The position numbers were made by a program, and so were the translations under genes. A stretch of DNA of 64,000 nt from contig NZ_CP020809.1 of assembly GCF_002157835.1 (NCBI RefSeq), positions 2,108,001 through 2,172,000 of the forward strand. Reading direction: 5' to 3'. The notes under the pieces are model-generated. The model ran no database searches. It saw only the letters and a list, made by a program, of their open reading frames with translations, and was not told the DNA's origin. Shown here in pieces: positions 1 through 7,909 of the stretch. The stretch's first letter is position 1. Each line of letters opens with the position of its first letter. The DNA is from Mycobacterium dioxanotrophicus (GTDB taxonomy: Bacteria > Actinomycetota > Actinomycetes > Mycobacteriales > Mycobacteriaceae).

Positions 1-239
1 GCGTCGGTGATCGTGAACTCGCTGGCCGGCGAGTCCGGAGAGGCGATTCCGTACGGGGAGATCGAGATGACGCGCGGTACCGCGGGGCCACCAAGTGCGT
101 CGCGTGCCGTGATGGCGTCGACCGCGTTCTGGATCAGCTCCCGCACATACACGCCGGGGCTGGAATACAAGTTCTTGCTGAGTAGTGCGATGACGCCGCC
201 GAGATTCACCCGAAAGTTCTGCGGCTCAAGCCCGTCCAT
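1..239 (-). CDS. HSP90-family ATPase/chaperone, N-terminal fragment (cut by window edge)
   Basis: Only the first ~79 residues are in the window; the rest lies beyond the left edge. Residues ~23-45 read NLYSSPGVYVRELIQNAVDA, which is the N-terminal GHKL ATPase signature of Hsp90 (conserved ExxxNxxDA helix; here E-L-I-Q-N-A-V-D-A), carrying the Asn that coordinates Mg-ATP. The ATG is preceded by GAAGGGG about 7 nt upstream. The beginning differs from classical mycobacterial HtpG, so this is more likely the divergent actinobacterial 'HSP90 family protein' than HtpG itself. Its function as a chaperone is inferred from the family only. Confidence 0.75.
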   Translation of the reverse strand, partial: MDGLEPQNFRVNLGGVIALLSKNLYSSPGVYVRELIQNAVDAITARDALGGPAVPRVISISPYGIASPDSPASEFTITD

Positions 240-325
240 CTGTGGCCCCTTCTATGTCGGTTCATTCGAGAACCGCATAGCGTCGCACGGGGGACCGACA
301 AGCCGGGTTCGGTCAGCGGATGCTG

Positions 326-1732
326 TTAGGCGGACTCGTCCTTCTCGATCTTGTCCGCGGCTTCGACCGCGGCCAGCGGCCCCTGCCGGCTCTGCAGTGC
401 CTGCATCGCGGTGCGCGCGTAGATCATCTGGCTGGTGATGGCCATCTGGCCCCTGCCGCGGCCCAGGAAGGTGATGAACCAGGTCACCAGTGTGGTGAAC
501 CGATTCTTGTAGCCGACCAGGTAGACCAGGTGCAGCACCAGCCATGCCAGCCATGCCAACGGACCGCCGAATTCGAGTTTCTTGGACGATTTCGGGATCG
601 GCACCTGGGCCACCGCGTCGAATCGTGACACCGTCGCCATGCTGCCCTTGTCCCAGTATGTGAACGGCTCGCGGTTCGCCGGATCGTCCTGACCCGCGAG
701 CGAGCGCTTGATGATGTCGGTCGCGTAGGTGGCGCCCTGAATCGCGCCCTGCGCCATCCCGGGCACATCGGGGACTGCCATCAGGTCACCGACGACGAAC
801 ACGTACGGATGGCCTTTGACGGTCAGATCCGGCTCGACGACGACGCGTCCCGCACGGTCGATCTGGCTGCCATCGGACTGCTCGGCGATCAACTTGCCCA
901 GCGGGCTGGCCTGCACACCGGCCGACCACACCTTGCAGGCACAATCGATACGGCGTTCACTCCCGTCCTTATCTTTCACGGTGATGCCCATGTAGTCCAC
1001 GTTGGTGACCATGGCGTTGAGCTGGATCTCGACGCCGAGCCGCTCCAGGCGTTTCTGGGCCTTGAGTCCGAGCTTGCGACCCATCGGCGGCAGCACCGCG
1101 GGGGCCGCGTCGAGCAGGATCACCCGGCAGTCCTCCGGCCTGATGGTGCGGAACGCACCGGCCAATGTCCGTTCGGCGAGTTCGGCGATCTGTCCCGCCA
1201 ACTCGACGCCGGTGGGGCCGGCGCCAACCACCACGAACGTCAGCCGGCGCTCCCGTTCGGCGTGATCGGTCACCACCTCGGCAGCCTCGAAGGCCCCGAG
1301 GATGCGGCCCCGCAATTCCAGTGCGTCGTCAATGGTCTTCATGCCCGGCGCGAACGTCGCGAAGTGGTCGTTACCAAAGTAGGACTGCTGGGCGCCGGCG
1401 GCCACGATGAGGCTGTCGTAGGGCGTGACGGTCTCCTGCGACATCAGCTTCGAGGTGACTGTCTTGGCTTGTAGGTCAATGCCTTCCACTTCGCCGAGGC
1501 GGACCCTGACGTTCTTCTGGTCGCGTAGCACCAGGCGGGTGGTGGGCGCGATCTCGCCTTCCGAGAGGATGCCCGTGGCTACCTGATAGAGCAGCGGCTG
1601 GAAAAGATGCGTCGTCGTCCGCGAGATCAAGGTGACGTCGACGTCGGCGTGCTTGAGGGATCTCGCCGCCTTCAAACCGCCGAATCCGGACCCGATGATC
1701 ACGACGTGGTGGCGTTCGGCGACGGTGGTCAT
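326..1732 (-). CDS. ndh: Type II NADH:quinone oxidoreductase (NDH-2)
   Basis: Membrane-associated flavoprotein that passes electrons from NADH to menaquinone without proton pumping; in mycobacteria it is the main NADH-oxidising entry to the respiratory chain. 468 aa, the usual size. It has an FAD Rossmann motif GSGFGG at residues 14-19, a second nucleotide motif VVVGAGPTGVELAG near 175 for NADH, and the FAD-binding VVGDLMAVP segment near 320. The C-terminal part has a hydrophobic/amphipathic stretch (WLAWLVLHLVYLVG) typical of NDH-2 membrane attachment. The reading frame stays open far upstream, but I chose this ATG because AAGGAG lies 5 nt before it and the protein family begins here. Monocistronic as far as visible. 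Confidence 0.95.
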   Translation of the reverse strand: MTTVAERHHVVIIGSGFGGLKAARSLKHADVDVTLISRTTTHLFQPLLYQVATGILSEGEIAPTTRLVLRDQKNVRVRLGEVEGIDLQAKTVTSKLMSQETVTPYDSLIVAAGAQQSYFGNDHFATFAPGMKTIDDALELRGRILGAFEAAEVVTDHAERERRLTFVVVGAGPTGVELAGQIAELAERTLAGAFRTIRPEDCRVILLDAAPAVLPPMGRKLGLKAQKRLERLGVEIQLNAMVTNVDYMGITVKDKDGSERRIDCACKVWSAGVQASPLGKLIAEQSDGSQIDRAGRVVVEPDLTVKGHPYVFVVGDLMAVPDVPGMAQGAIQGATYATDIIKRSLAGQDDPANREPFTYWDKGSMATVSRFDAVAQVPIPKSSKKLEFGGPLAWLAWLVLHLVYLVGYKNRFTTLVTWFITFLGRGRGQMAITSQMIYARTAMQALQSRQGPLAAVEAADKIEKDESA

Positions 1733-1922
1733 ATTGCTCCTTCGGGCACAGCGGCGGGACCGAATGACACCGGCAAACATACCGGCTGACGTGTCTGTGA
1801 GGGCTCGTTGCGCGTAGTCGGTGGGGAGGCTCGAGGTCTTGGGCACAATTGTCGCGATGGTGGCCGCCCGTATGCCGCTTACAGCCGCACGCGGTGGCCG
1901 CTCGAGTTGCGCTACGGCAAGG

Positions 1923-2165
1923 TCAGCCGTGGTGTGTGGCCATCGATAGCAGGCGTTCCCTGATTGCCCGAGTCTCGGCCCCGAGATCCATCGTGAGAAA
2001 CCGGTACCTCTGCCCGCCGATGACGACGAACTGGTCGACGTCGGCGTCGACTGGATAGAGCAGGACGCCTTCCGCGATTGCACCGAGAAGATCGCGATCG
2101 TGTTGTGACTGCACATAGGCGTAGAGCTGGAACATCTGATTGCGCGAAAGTCTCGGTGTTCCGAA
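1923..2165 (-). pseudogene. Remnant of McrC-like restriction subunit (C-terminal scrap)
   Basis: The 553-bp gap between ndh and hsdS holds no intact gene. On the minus strand an open stretch of ~80 codons, closed upstream by a TGA at 2166-2168, reads RLSRNQMFQLYAYVQSQ and then GVLLYPV and FLTMDL. This spacing (xxYQLYAY, then GxLLYP, then a Leu-rich C-end) resembles the C-terminal region of McrC, the nuclease-domain partner of McrB in methyl-dependent restriction. No upstream part of mcrC and no mcrB AAA+ GTPase is present. I read it as decay debris next to the hsdMS genes. The match is by eye and short, so a small unrelated gene starting at the ATG at 2135 cannot be excluded. Confidence 0.45.
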
Positions 2166-2285
2166 TCAGTTCGGCTTGAGGAGCCTCGAAAGGTTCCGAC
2201 GGGCGCCAAGTCTGGCCGTTGCTCAGCACAACCAGCGTGGGATGCGTGAAGGCTGGCTAACTTTCGAGCCGGGATGGTTCTGTCG

Positions 2286-3464
2286 TCACAGCTCACCTCG
2301 GAAGGCACGCGATTGGAGAGATGCGAAGAGTTCGTCGATTTGAGCGAGAACTTCAAGCTGATGCTGATGCTGTTGCTGGACGCGGCTGACGAATTGCCTG
2401 AACCGCCGCTGTTCGCCTATTGGTGGAATCGCCGTTGGTGCCGAGCGCACCGTCGATGTGCTAATCGTATTTAGTCCCGACGTTGTGTTTCCCGCCCTTC
2501 GGAAGTGAGAAGCCCCAGCCTCAGAGTTGAACCACGCGACAGCGAAGACCGGATCAAGGCGATCGGCGTTGGGCCGGAACCGGATCAGATGGTTCTGATG
2601 AACACAATCGTGGATTTCGCCGGTCCACATCGCAACTCGACCAACCTCGCGAGGATTGGCATGGCCCTCTACGAAAAGAAGGTCACCTGATTCCAGGCGT
2701 GTTCGTGCTTGTTCCGTCGCAGTGACAGATATCAGCTTGACTTCAGACAGATCGAGTCGGCCGCGGTGTACATTCGCGACTCGTAAGTAGGGCATGGCCA
2801 AAGGCAGGCTATCTCGTGCTTTTGTGACCTGCAATCCACCTTGAATATCGCCACATTCTCCTAGTGTGGCCTGAGGCTTGATGCCGTCAAACATTCGCGC
2901 AAATTCGGAGTGCCCCAATTGATTGACGCAATCAATTGCCGCGCGCTGCTTAATGCGAATCGCATCGGTGTGATCGAGGATCGCGGCGATGCGGCGCTGC
3001 TCGTCGAGTGGTGGTAGGGAGATCTGAATTTTCGAAACGATTTCCTGGTTCAGATTCGGCATAGTCGTACCGAGAGATTCCCGTTCCAGTGTCCTGACCA
3101 TGTCGGGACTGGAAAGCAGCAGGCTCAAGAACTTCGATGACAACGCAGGCCCGGGCCGGACGATCAATGACCCTGTGCCGCAAAGATAGCCGTTAGCGGT
3201 GGCATCGACGACAGCGCATCGACCCATCTCGCCCCGTCGACCGAGGACCACGTCGCCTTCTGCCAGGCGATAATTGCTGAGTTGACTCGCTTTTTCGACC
3301 GAGACGGCGTGCCGAGGATCCGGAAGTATCGATCCGCGCTCGATGTGCATCGGGTTGACCAGGGGGACACCGTCTGCCACATAGTCTTCCTTATGGAGGA
3401 GCGAGCCGAATGGGCCGATCCGTACCTCCGCTACTTCGCCTAGCTTCAGTGTTGGCCATTTCAC
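2286..3464 (-). CDS. hsdS: Type I restriction-modification specificity subunit HsdS
   Basis: Gives the HsdM methylase its DNA target. 392 aa with the standard two-half design: target recognition domain 1 (about 1-150), a central conserved helix region beginning ISLPPLDEQRRIAAILD (about 150-185), target recognition domain 2 (about 190-340), and a second conserved region AIPPIGEQRRF followed by a long helix ending the protein. The two xPPxxEQRRxxxxxx repeats are the hallmark of HsdS. Its ATG overlaps the hsdM stop by 4 nt (ATGA), so the two are translated together. The length and both repeats look intact; there is no sign of truncation. The recognition sequence cannot be predicted from this. 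Confidence 0.95.
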   Translation of the reverse strand: MKWPTLKLGEVAEVRIGPFGSLLHKEDYVADGVPLVNPMHIERGSILPDPRHAVSVEKASQLSNYRLAEGDVVLGRRGEMGRCAVVDATANGYLCGTGSLIVRPGPALSSKFLSLLLSSPDMVRTLERESLGTTMPNLNQEIVSKIQISLPPLDEQRRIAAILDHTDAIRIKQRAAIDCVNQLGHSEFARMFDGIKPQATLGECGDIQGGLQVTKARDSLPLAMPYLRVANVHRGRLDLSEVKLISVTATEQARTRLESGDLLFVEGHANPREVGRVAMWTGEIHDCVHQNHLIRFRPNADRLDPVFAVAWFNSEAGASHFRRAGNTTSGLNTISTSTVRSAPTAIPPIGEQRRFRQFVSRVQQQHQHQLEVLAQIDELFASLQSRAFRGEL

Positions 3465-4918
3465 GACAGCATCGCTTTCAGTTCGGCCAGCCCAGAAGTG
3501 ATCTCGCCTTCAAGGTTCTCGATCTCGGTGATGATCTCCAGTGGGGGCCGGTGTTGGACTTCGTCGTGGACGATCTCCTTGTAACGGTTGAGCGATAGGT
3601 CATAGCCCTGCGCAACGATGTCGTCTTTCGGCACGCAGAACGATTGCTCGGCGCGGGCCCGTTCCAACTCGGACGAAGAACGTAACTTCCACCGCGACAA
3701 CGTATCCGGAAGATCATTGGCCTCTACGGGGTCCCGCTTGTCATCAAGCGAATACCCGTCGAAGGTGACCTCATAGAACCACACGTGGTCGGTGCCACCG
3801 GAGTTGGTCTTGGTGAACAGCAGGATCGCCGTCGAGACACCGGCATACGGCTTGAACACACCTGACGGCAGTTTCACGATCCCGTCGAGCTTCTGATCCT
3901 CCACCAGGATCCGGCGAAGTTCCTTGTGTGCCTTGGAGGATCCGAAGAGAACGCCGTCGGGCACGATCACGGCGGCCCGGCCGCCCGGCTTGAGCAGCTT
4001 CAAAAATAGTGCGACAAAAAGCAGTTCGGTCTTCTTGGTCTTGACCACTCGCTGCAGATCTTTCGAGGTCGCCTCGTAGTCGAGCGAGCCGGCGAAGGGA
4101 GGATTGGCGAGGATCAACGTGTACTTCTCGGCGTCCTCACTGGCGCCTTCAGAGAGGGAATCTCGGTAGCGGATGTCGGGGGATTCGATGCCGTGCATCA
4201 GCATGTTCATGCTCGCGATGCGCAACATTGTGTTGTCGAAGTCGTAACCGTGGAACATGCTGGCGTGGAAGTGTCTCCGCTGGGCCGCATCGGTCAGCAC
4301 CGAGGGGTGCTGTTCGCGGACATACTCCGACGCCGCAACGAGGAACCCAGCGGTGCCGCTCGCGGGATCGCAGATCTCGTCGGTAGGCTGCGGTGCGGTC
4401 ATGTCGACCATCAGCTTGATGATGTGCCGGGGTGTGCGGAACTGCCCATTCTGGCCCGCGCTGGCGATCTTCGACAGCATGTACTCGTACAGGTCGCCGT
4501 TGGTGTCTCGGTCGGCCATCGGGATGTCAGCGAGCATGTCGACGACTTTCGACAGCAGCGCCGGGGTCGGGATGGTGAAACGCGCATCACGCATGTGCTC
4601 GGAGTAGGTGGAGCCGTCGCCGCCGAGCGCTCGCAGGAACGGGAACACCTTCTCGGAAACCGTCGTGAACATCACCGAAGGCTCGGTGTTCTTGAAGTGC
4701 GACCATCGCAAGTCTTGCTGGTCCGGCCCGAACCGCAACTCCTCGGCTTTGCCGGTACGGCGAGCGCGATTCTCCGCGAGAGTGTCCAAATCGTCGAGTC
4801 GTCGGATGAACAGCAGGTAGGTGATCTGCTCGATCACCTCCAGCGGATTGGAGATACCGCCGGACCAGAAGGCGTCCCAGACCCGGTCCACCTTGCTCTT
4901 CAACTCACCCGTGATCAC
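3461..4918 (-). CDS. hsdM: Type I restriction-modification DNA adenine methylase HsdM
   Basis: N6-adenine methyltransferase subunit, 485 aa. HsdM N-terminal helical domain (about 1-130), then SAM-binding motif I DPASGTAGF (184-192) and catalytic motif IV NPPF (272-275). The frame is open back to a TTG at 4942, but AAGGGG is placed correctly for the GTG at 4918, giving a start MITGELKSKV that matches the family. Translationally coupled to hsdS. No hsdR (helicase-nuclease) is found on either side: upstream is a DUF732 gene and downstream an McrC scrap. The pair therefore methylates only, unless hsdR is elsewhere in the genome. M. tuberculosis likewise carries hsdM/hsdS genes without hsdR (recall). 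Confidence 0.95.
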   Translation of the reverse strand: MITGELKSKVDRVWDAFWSGGISNPLEVIEQITYLLFIRRLDDLDTLAENRARRTGKAEELRFGPDQQDLRWSHFKNTEPSVMFTTVSEKVFPFLRALGGDGSTYSEHMRDARFTIPTPALLSKVVDMLADIPMADRDTNGDLYEYMLSKIASAGQNGQFRTPRHIIKLMVDMTAPQPTDEICDPASGTAGFLVAASEYVREQHPSVLTDAAQRRHFHASMFHGYDFDNTMLRIASMNMLMHGIESPDIRYRDSLSEGASEDAEKYTLILANPPFAGSLDYEATSKDLQRVVKTKKTELLFVALFLKLLKPGGRAAVIVPDGVLFGSSKAHKELRRILVEDQKLDGIVKLPSGVFKPYAGVSTAILLFTKTNSGGTDHVWFYEVTFDGYSLDDKRDPVEANDLPDTLSRWKLRSSSELERARAEQSFCVPKDDIVAQGYDLSLNRYKEIVHDEVQHRPPLEIITEIENLEGEITSGLAELKAMLS

Positions 4919-5078
4919 TGCACTACCCCTTGTTGCTCGCAACGAACTGAACCGAACTGTATATACGACAGCTCCGACAAACGGCGGGATGCGGCGACGG
5001 GCGAGTCTTGTCGGTGACCTCTGTCATTCTGTGCGGCTCGCATATGCGGGCGATTCGGACAGGTCAAGGAGGCCCGCA

Positions 5079-5432
5079 ATGAACAAGCTCGCAGGTACCG
5101 GCGTTGTGGTGGCCGCCATCGCCGTCAGTGCAATCATCCCGATGGCTGTGGCCGCGCCCGCCCGGGCCGACCAGTACAACTATGTCGCCCAGCTCGATGA
5201 TCGCGGGGTGTACTACTCGTCGATCTCGGACGTGATCGACACCGGCAAGATGACCTGCCGGCTGCTGCGGAGCGGTGCTGGCGTGCCGGCAGCGATGAAC
5301 TTCGTCGCACGCAGCGGCTACGCGTCGTACGAGACCGCGATCGTCGTTGTTGCAGCAGCGCAGAACATGTGCCCCGACGTCCTGCCGGTCCTGAATGCGT
5401 ACGTCAATGCCGGCCCGACGACGGGTGCTTAG
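5079..5432 (+). CDS. DUF732 secreted protein
   Basis: Small exported protein of 117 aa, of unknown function. An N-terminal signal peptide (hydrophobic core VVVAAIAVSAIIPMAVAA, likely cleavage after ARA at about residue 30) precedes a ~85-residue DUF732 domain containing the family-typical DVIDTGKMTCRLLRSG stretch and two Cys residues (about 55 and 97) that probably form a disulphide. AAGGAGG lies 6 nt before the ATG, so I use this start although the frame is open further upstream. DUF732 proteins are almost confined to mycobacteria and relatives, which supports the organism assignment. It stands alone between hsdM (divergent) and vapC (convergent). Confidence 0.85.
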   Translation: MNKLAGTGVVVAAIAVSAIIPMAVAAPARADQYNYVAQLDDRGVYYSSISDVIDTGKMTCRLLRSGAGVPAAMNFVARSGYASYETAIVVVAAAQNMCPDVLPVLNAYVNAGPTTGA

Positions 5433-5447
5433 CTTGTGCCGCGGTGC

Positions 5448-5855
5448 CTACGGCACAACGGTGAATCGGCCGCCGTCGATCGGTCGGAGAACGTCAAAAT
5501 GGCGGCGGTCGAGCGTCGCGATGGAGCGTGTGCGGTACTGCTCGGCCAGAACAACGTTGGAGGCGTCGGCAAGGCCGACCTGTTGATCGCGGTATTTCCT
5601 GATGATGGTGATGGCCGATTCCAGTTCCGGAATGCCGAAGGCGGCGAGTTCCCAGGCGCCGCCCGACAATTCCCGCAAGACCGCCACCTCGGCATCGACT
5701 CCGACTCGGGTGGCAACCAGGTAGTCGAGCTCGGCGAGAACGTACGGTGACACGACGAGTCGATCGTCGGTGCCCTCGATGGCCTCGACCACGGCTTGGT
5801 GGTCTGGCTCATTGGAGTCGAAATAGGCCAACAGCGCGCTCGTGTCGACGATCAC
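5448..5855 (-). CDS. vapC: VapC-family PIN-domain toxin (ribonuclease)
   Basis: 135-aa PIN-domain endoribonuclease, toxin of a type II toxin-antitoxin pair. The acidic metal-binding residues are all present: D4 (MIVDTSALLAYFD), E42 (VLAELDY), D97 (LADASNV) and D116 (TLDRRHF). By recall the sequence closely resembles M. tuberculosis VapC26, a toxin reported to cut the sarcin-ricin loop of 23S rRNA, but I could not align them. The start overlaps the end of vapB by 4 nt. Expected to be held inactive by VapB and to be autoregulated through the VapB ribbon-helix-helix domain. Confidence 0.93.
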   Translation of the reverse strand: MIVDTSALLAYFDSNEPDHQAVVEAIEGTDDRLVVSPYVLAELDYLVATRVGVDAEVAVLRELSGGAWELAAFGIPELESAITIIRKYRDQQVGLADASNVVLAEQYRTRSIATLDRRHFDVLRPIDGGRFTVVP

Positions 5856-6067
5856 CGCTCGCCGAAGCCTTTGAGAAGCTCGTCCACGCGGCGCGCCGCT
5901 GGCTCCGGACCTGCGAAGAGACCGCCTCGTGGCCGCGGCTTGTTTATGGACACACCCGCCCTGATGGACTCCCGGATGACCTCAGCCTCTGACACCCCGC
6001 GCTCCCGCGCAACGCGTTTGACTGCCGCTTTGAGGTCATCAGGCAGGTATATCGTCGTCTTCTCCAC
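5852..6067 (-). CDS. vapB: VapB-family ribbon-helix-helix antitoxin
   Basis: 71-aa antitoxin partner of the downstream vapC. The first ~40 residues (MEKTTIYLPDDLKAAVKRVA) form a ribbon-helix-helix DNA-binding domain: beta strand TTIYLPDDL and then two helices. The C-terminal third (RPRGGLFAGPEPAARRVDELL) is the flexible tail that in this family wraps the toxin and blocks its active site. It is first in a two-gene operon, as is usual. The operator would lie just upstream, about 6068-6110; I see no clear palindrome there. Confidence 0.92.
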   Translation of the reverse strand: MEKTTIYLPDDLKAAVKRVARERGVSEAEVIRESIRAGVSINKPRPRGGLFAGPEPAARRVDELLKGFGER

Positions 6068-6139
6068 AAACGTATGGTACTACCGGTGGTGCCATACATC
6101 CGAAGAGCGGCGTGCGACCCGTCAGCTAGGGCGTCGATC

Positions 6140-7828
6140 ATGTCCAGAAAGGACCGCAGAGGCAGCCGGCCGAGGCGCAGTGGTGACGGGCCCGACCTGC
6201 TCAGCGATGTGGGCCGTGCCTTGTCCGACCCGGATCCGCTCAACCTGCTGTCGATGGTCAGCATGCTGCTCTGGATCACGGACAGTCGCCAGGAGAATCC
6301 GTTCACTCCAGCCGACCACGGCAGACCGACGCTCGACGAGCTGGTCGAGTCATTCATCGGCGTTCCGTGTCCCGAGACGACGGCGCTGCTCGCTGTGATC
6401 GCAGAGATGTCTGCTGGTAACGATGTGTTGCGCGCCCGCATTCGACGCGAACTCGCGACGCGGCCCGCTCCTGAAACCCCTTGGCTGGCAGAGCTTTCGT
6501 CACCGACGGTGACCCGAGCGGTCCGGATGAGTCACGAGCTCGGGGATGGCGACGACATCATGATCGCCGCACGGTTGGCAAGCGGACATCAGTTCACCTG
6601 CGTCGTCTACATCGACCACAACGTCGGCACCCTGGTCAAGGATGCGTTCGTGCTTCCCGCCTCAATGGACCAGATCCTTTCGATGTCACAGCAGGCGGCC
6701 GAGGACGGCACTCGGTGGGACGGTATGCACCTCGCAGATGCCCGGGCCTGGGTCGACGAGGGAATCCAACGGGCCGCGATGACAATCCCGCCGTTCGAAT
6801 CTGAGAGCTGGCCGGGCTGCCGCGCCTTGGTTGAATGGGTTACCAGGACACTGCCGACCGGCGGGGTGGGACATCGAACCCCGGAATGGGATTCGCGAAA
6901 GTCGAAGCGGTTGGCGCACCAGTTCTTTGCCTCGCGGTACGGACAGCGGTTCGATGACGACGAGCACCGGGACTTGTTGGACACGCTGTTGTGGTTCGGC
7001 ACCGACTATGGTTCCGGAGACCCGCTGCGCTGGAGCAACGTCAAAGTTGAAATGCTGCTAGCCGACTGGATTCCGCGCAAGATCGCTGCTGCCGCGGACC
7101 ACTTGGCCAAGGCACCAAATCTGATGCGAGCGTATGTAGCGTTCGCGCATACGGAGGCCGGCATCGGCACACGATGGACCGATGAGGCGCTCGCCGCGAT
7201 AGATGCCTTTGAACCGCAATACCAGCGTGAAATCCGGAACCCTGGTGTGCAAGGCCCCGAGGCGTTGCTCGCCCAGCTCGGCATCGATATGGGGATGGAC
7301 CACGGCCAGCGCAAGCTCGATGAGCTCGCGGCGTGTGTGGGTGGCCATGACGAGCTCGACCACCTCGATGACGTCCCGCTACCCGACGAACCATTCCGCT
7401 GGGATGGAATCACCGGAGAAGCGACCTCGCGAGTGCGGGATATTCTCACGCTCACCGACCGCTGCTGCGAGGAGGTACTCGACGTCGAATACCGCACCGC
7501 ATGCCGACGGCTGCTCGCGCGCGTTGCGGCCAACGACCCGACCAGCTTTGGCCGTGGTCGGGTGGAAACTGTTGCCGGCGCTGTGGTGTGGATCATCGGC
7601 AAGGCCAACAACCTTTTCCGGTACCCGGCGGGTGGCATGCAGGTGAAGGATCTGATGGCGCATTTCGGGATCCAGCAGGGCGGCGTGTCACAGCGGGCGA
7701 CCACGCTGCTGCGGGCCGGCGGATTCGACAGCGACACTGTCGGCCTGCGGCTGGGCTCGGTCAATTACCTGGTCTCCGAGCGGCGGCGCTCGATCATCGC
7801 CCAGCGAAACGCTTGCCGAGACGATTAG
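6140..7828 (+). CDS. Large uncharacterised protein with DUF6398-like C-terminal region
   Basis: 562 aa from the ATG at 6140 (MSRKDRRGSRPRR); the frame is open 22 codons further up, so the start is uncertain. The N-terminal two thirds are acidic and helical with no motif I recognise. The C-terminal ~120 residues (from about EEVLDVEYRTACRRLLARV through VAGAVVWIIGKANNLF to LMAHFGIQQGGVSQRATTL) resemble DUF6398, including its small helix-turn-helix-like end. DUF6398 proteins are often encoded near plasmid or phage-type genes, but I know no established function. It diverges from vapBC and converges on the acyl-AMP ligase, separated from it by a strong hairpin (7834-7894). Confidence 0.6.
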   Translation: MSRKDRRGSRPRRSGDGPDLLSDVGRALSDPDPLNLLSMVSMLLWITDSRQENPFTPADHGRPTLDELVESFIGVPCPETTALLAVIAEMSAGNDVLRARIRRELATRPAPETPWLAELSSPTVTRAVRMSHELGDGDDIMIAARLASGHQFTCVVYIDHNVGTLVKDAFVLPASMDQILSMSQQAAEDGTRWDGMHLADARAWVDEGIQRAAMTIPPFESESWPGCRALVEWVTRTLPTGGVGHRTPEWDSRKSKRLAHQFFASRYGQRFDDDEHRDLLDTLLWFGTDYGSGDPLRWSNVKVEMLLADWIPRKIAAAADHLAKAPNLMRAYVAFAHTEAGIGTRWTDEALAAIDAFEPQYQREIRNPGVQGPEALLAQLGIDMGMDHGQRKLDELAACVGGHDELDHLDDVPLPDEPFRWDGITGEATSRVRDILTLTDRCCEEVLDVEYRTACRRLLARVAANDPTSFGRGRVETVAGAVVWIIGKANNLFRYPAGGMQVKDLMAHFGIQQGGVSQRATTLLRAGGFDSDTVGLRLGSVNYLVSERRRSIIAQRNACRDD

Positions 7829-7833
7829 GCACT

Positions 7834-7894
7834 GCCGAACTCGACGCAAATGTCGCTCCGCTCGCGGGATGGCGACATTTTCGTCGAACTCGGC
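7834..7894. terminator. Long imperfect palindrome between convergent genes
   Basis: Two 23-nt arms (7834-7856 and 7872-7894) pair with only three mismatches around a 15-nt loop. The left arm begins GCCGAACTCGACG and the right arm ends GTCGAACTCGGC. It fills the 81-bp space between the DUF6398 gene (+) and the acyl-AMP ligase (-), so it may stop transcription from both sides. There is no U-tract, as is common for mycobacterial terminators. Elements of the same architecture occur at 43501-43565 and 59795-59857. Confidence 0.6.
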
Positions 7895-7909
7895 GGCAAA
7901 GCGAAGGAC

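Noticed and set aside
1733..2356. Long minus-strand reading frame extending ndh upstream to 676 codons
   Set aside because: The NDH-2 family starts at MTTVAERHH with AAGGAG before the ATG at 1732. The upstream part is Ser/Arg-rich shadow and overlaps the McrC-like remnant and hsdS in other frames.
4193..5017. A 274-codon plus-strand frame opposite hsdM
   Set aside because: Composition and His/Val/Gly-rich translation mark it as a shadow of hsdM.
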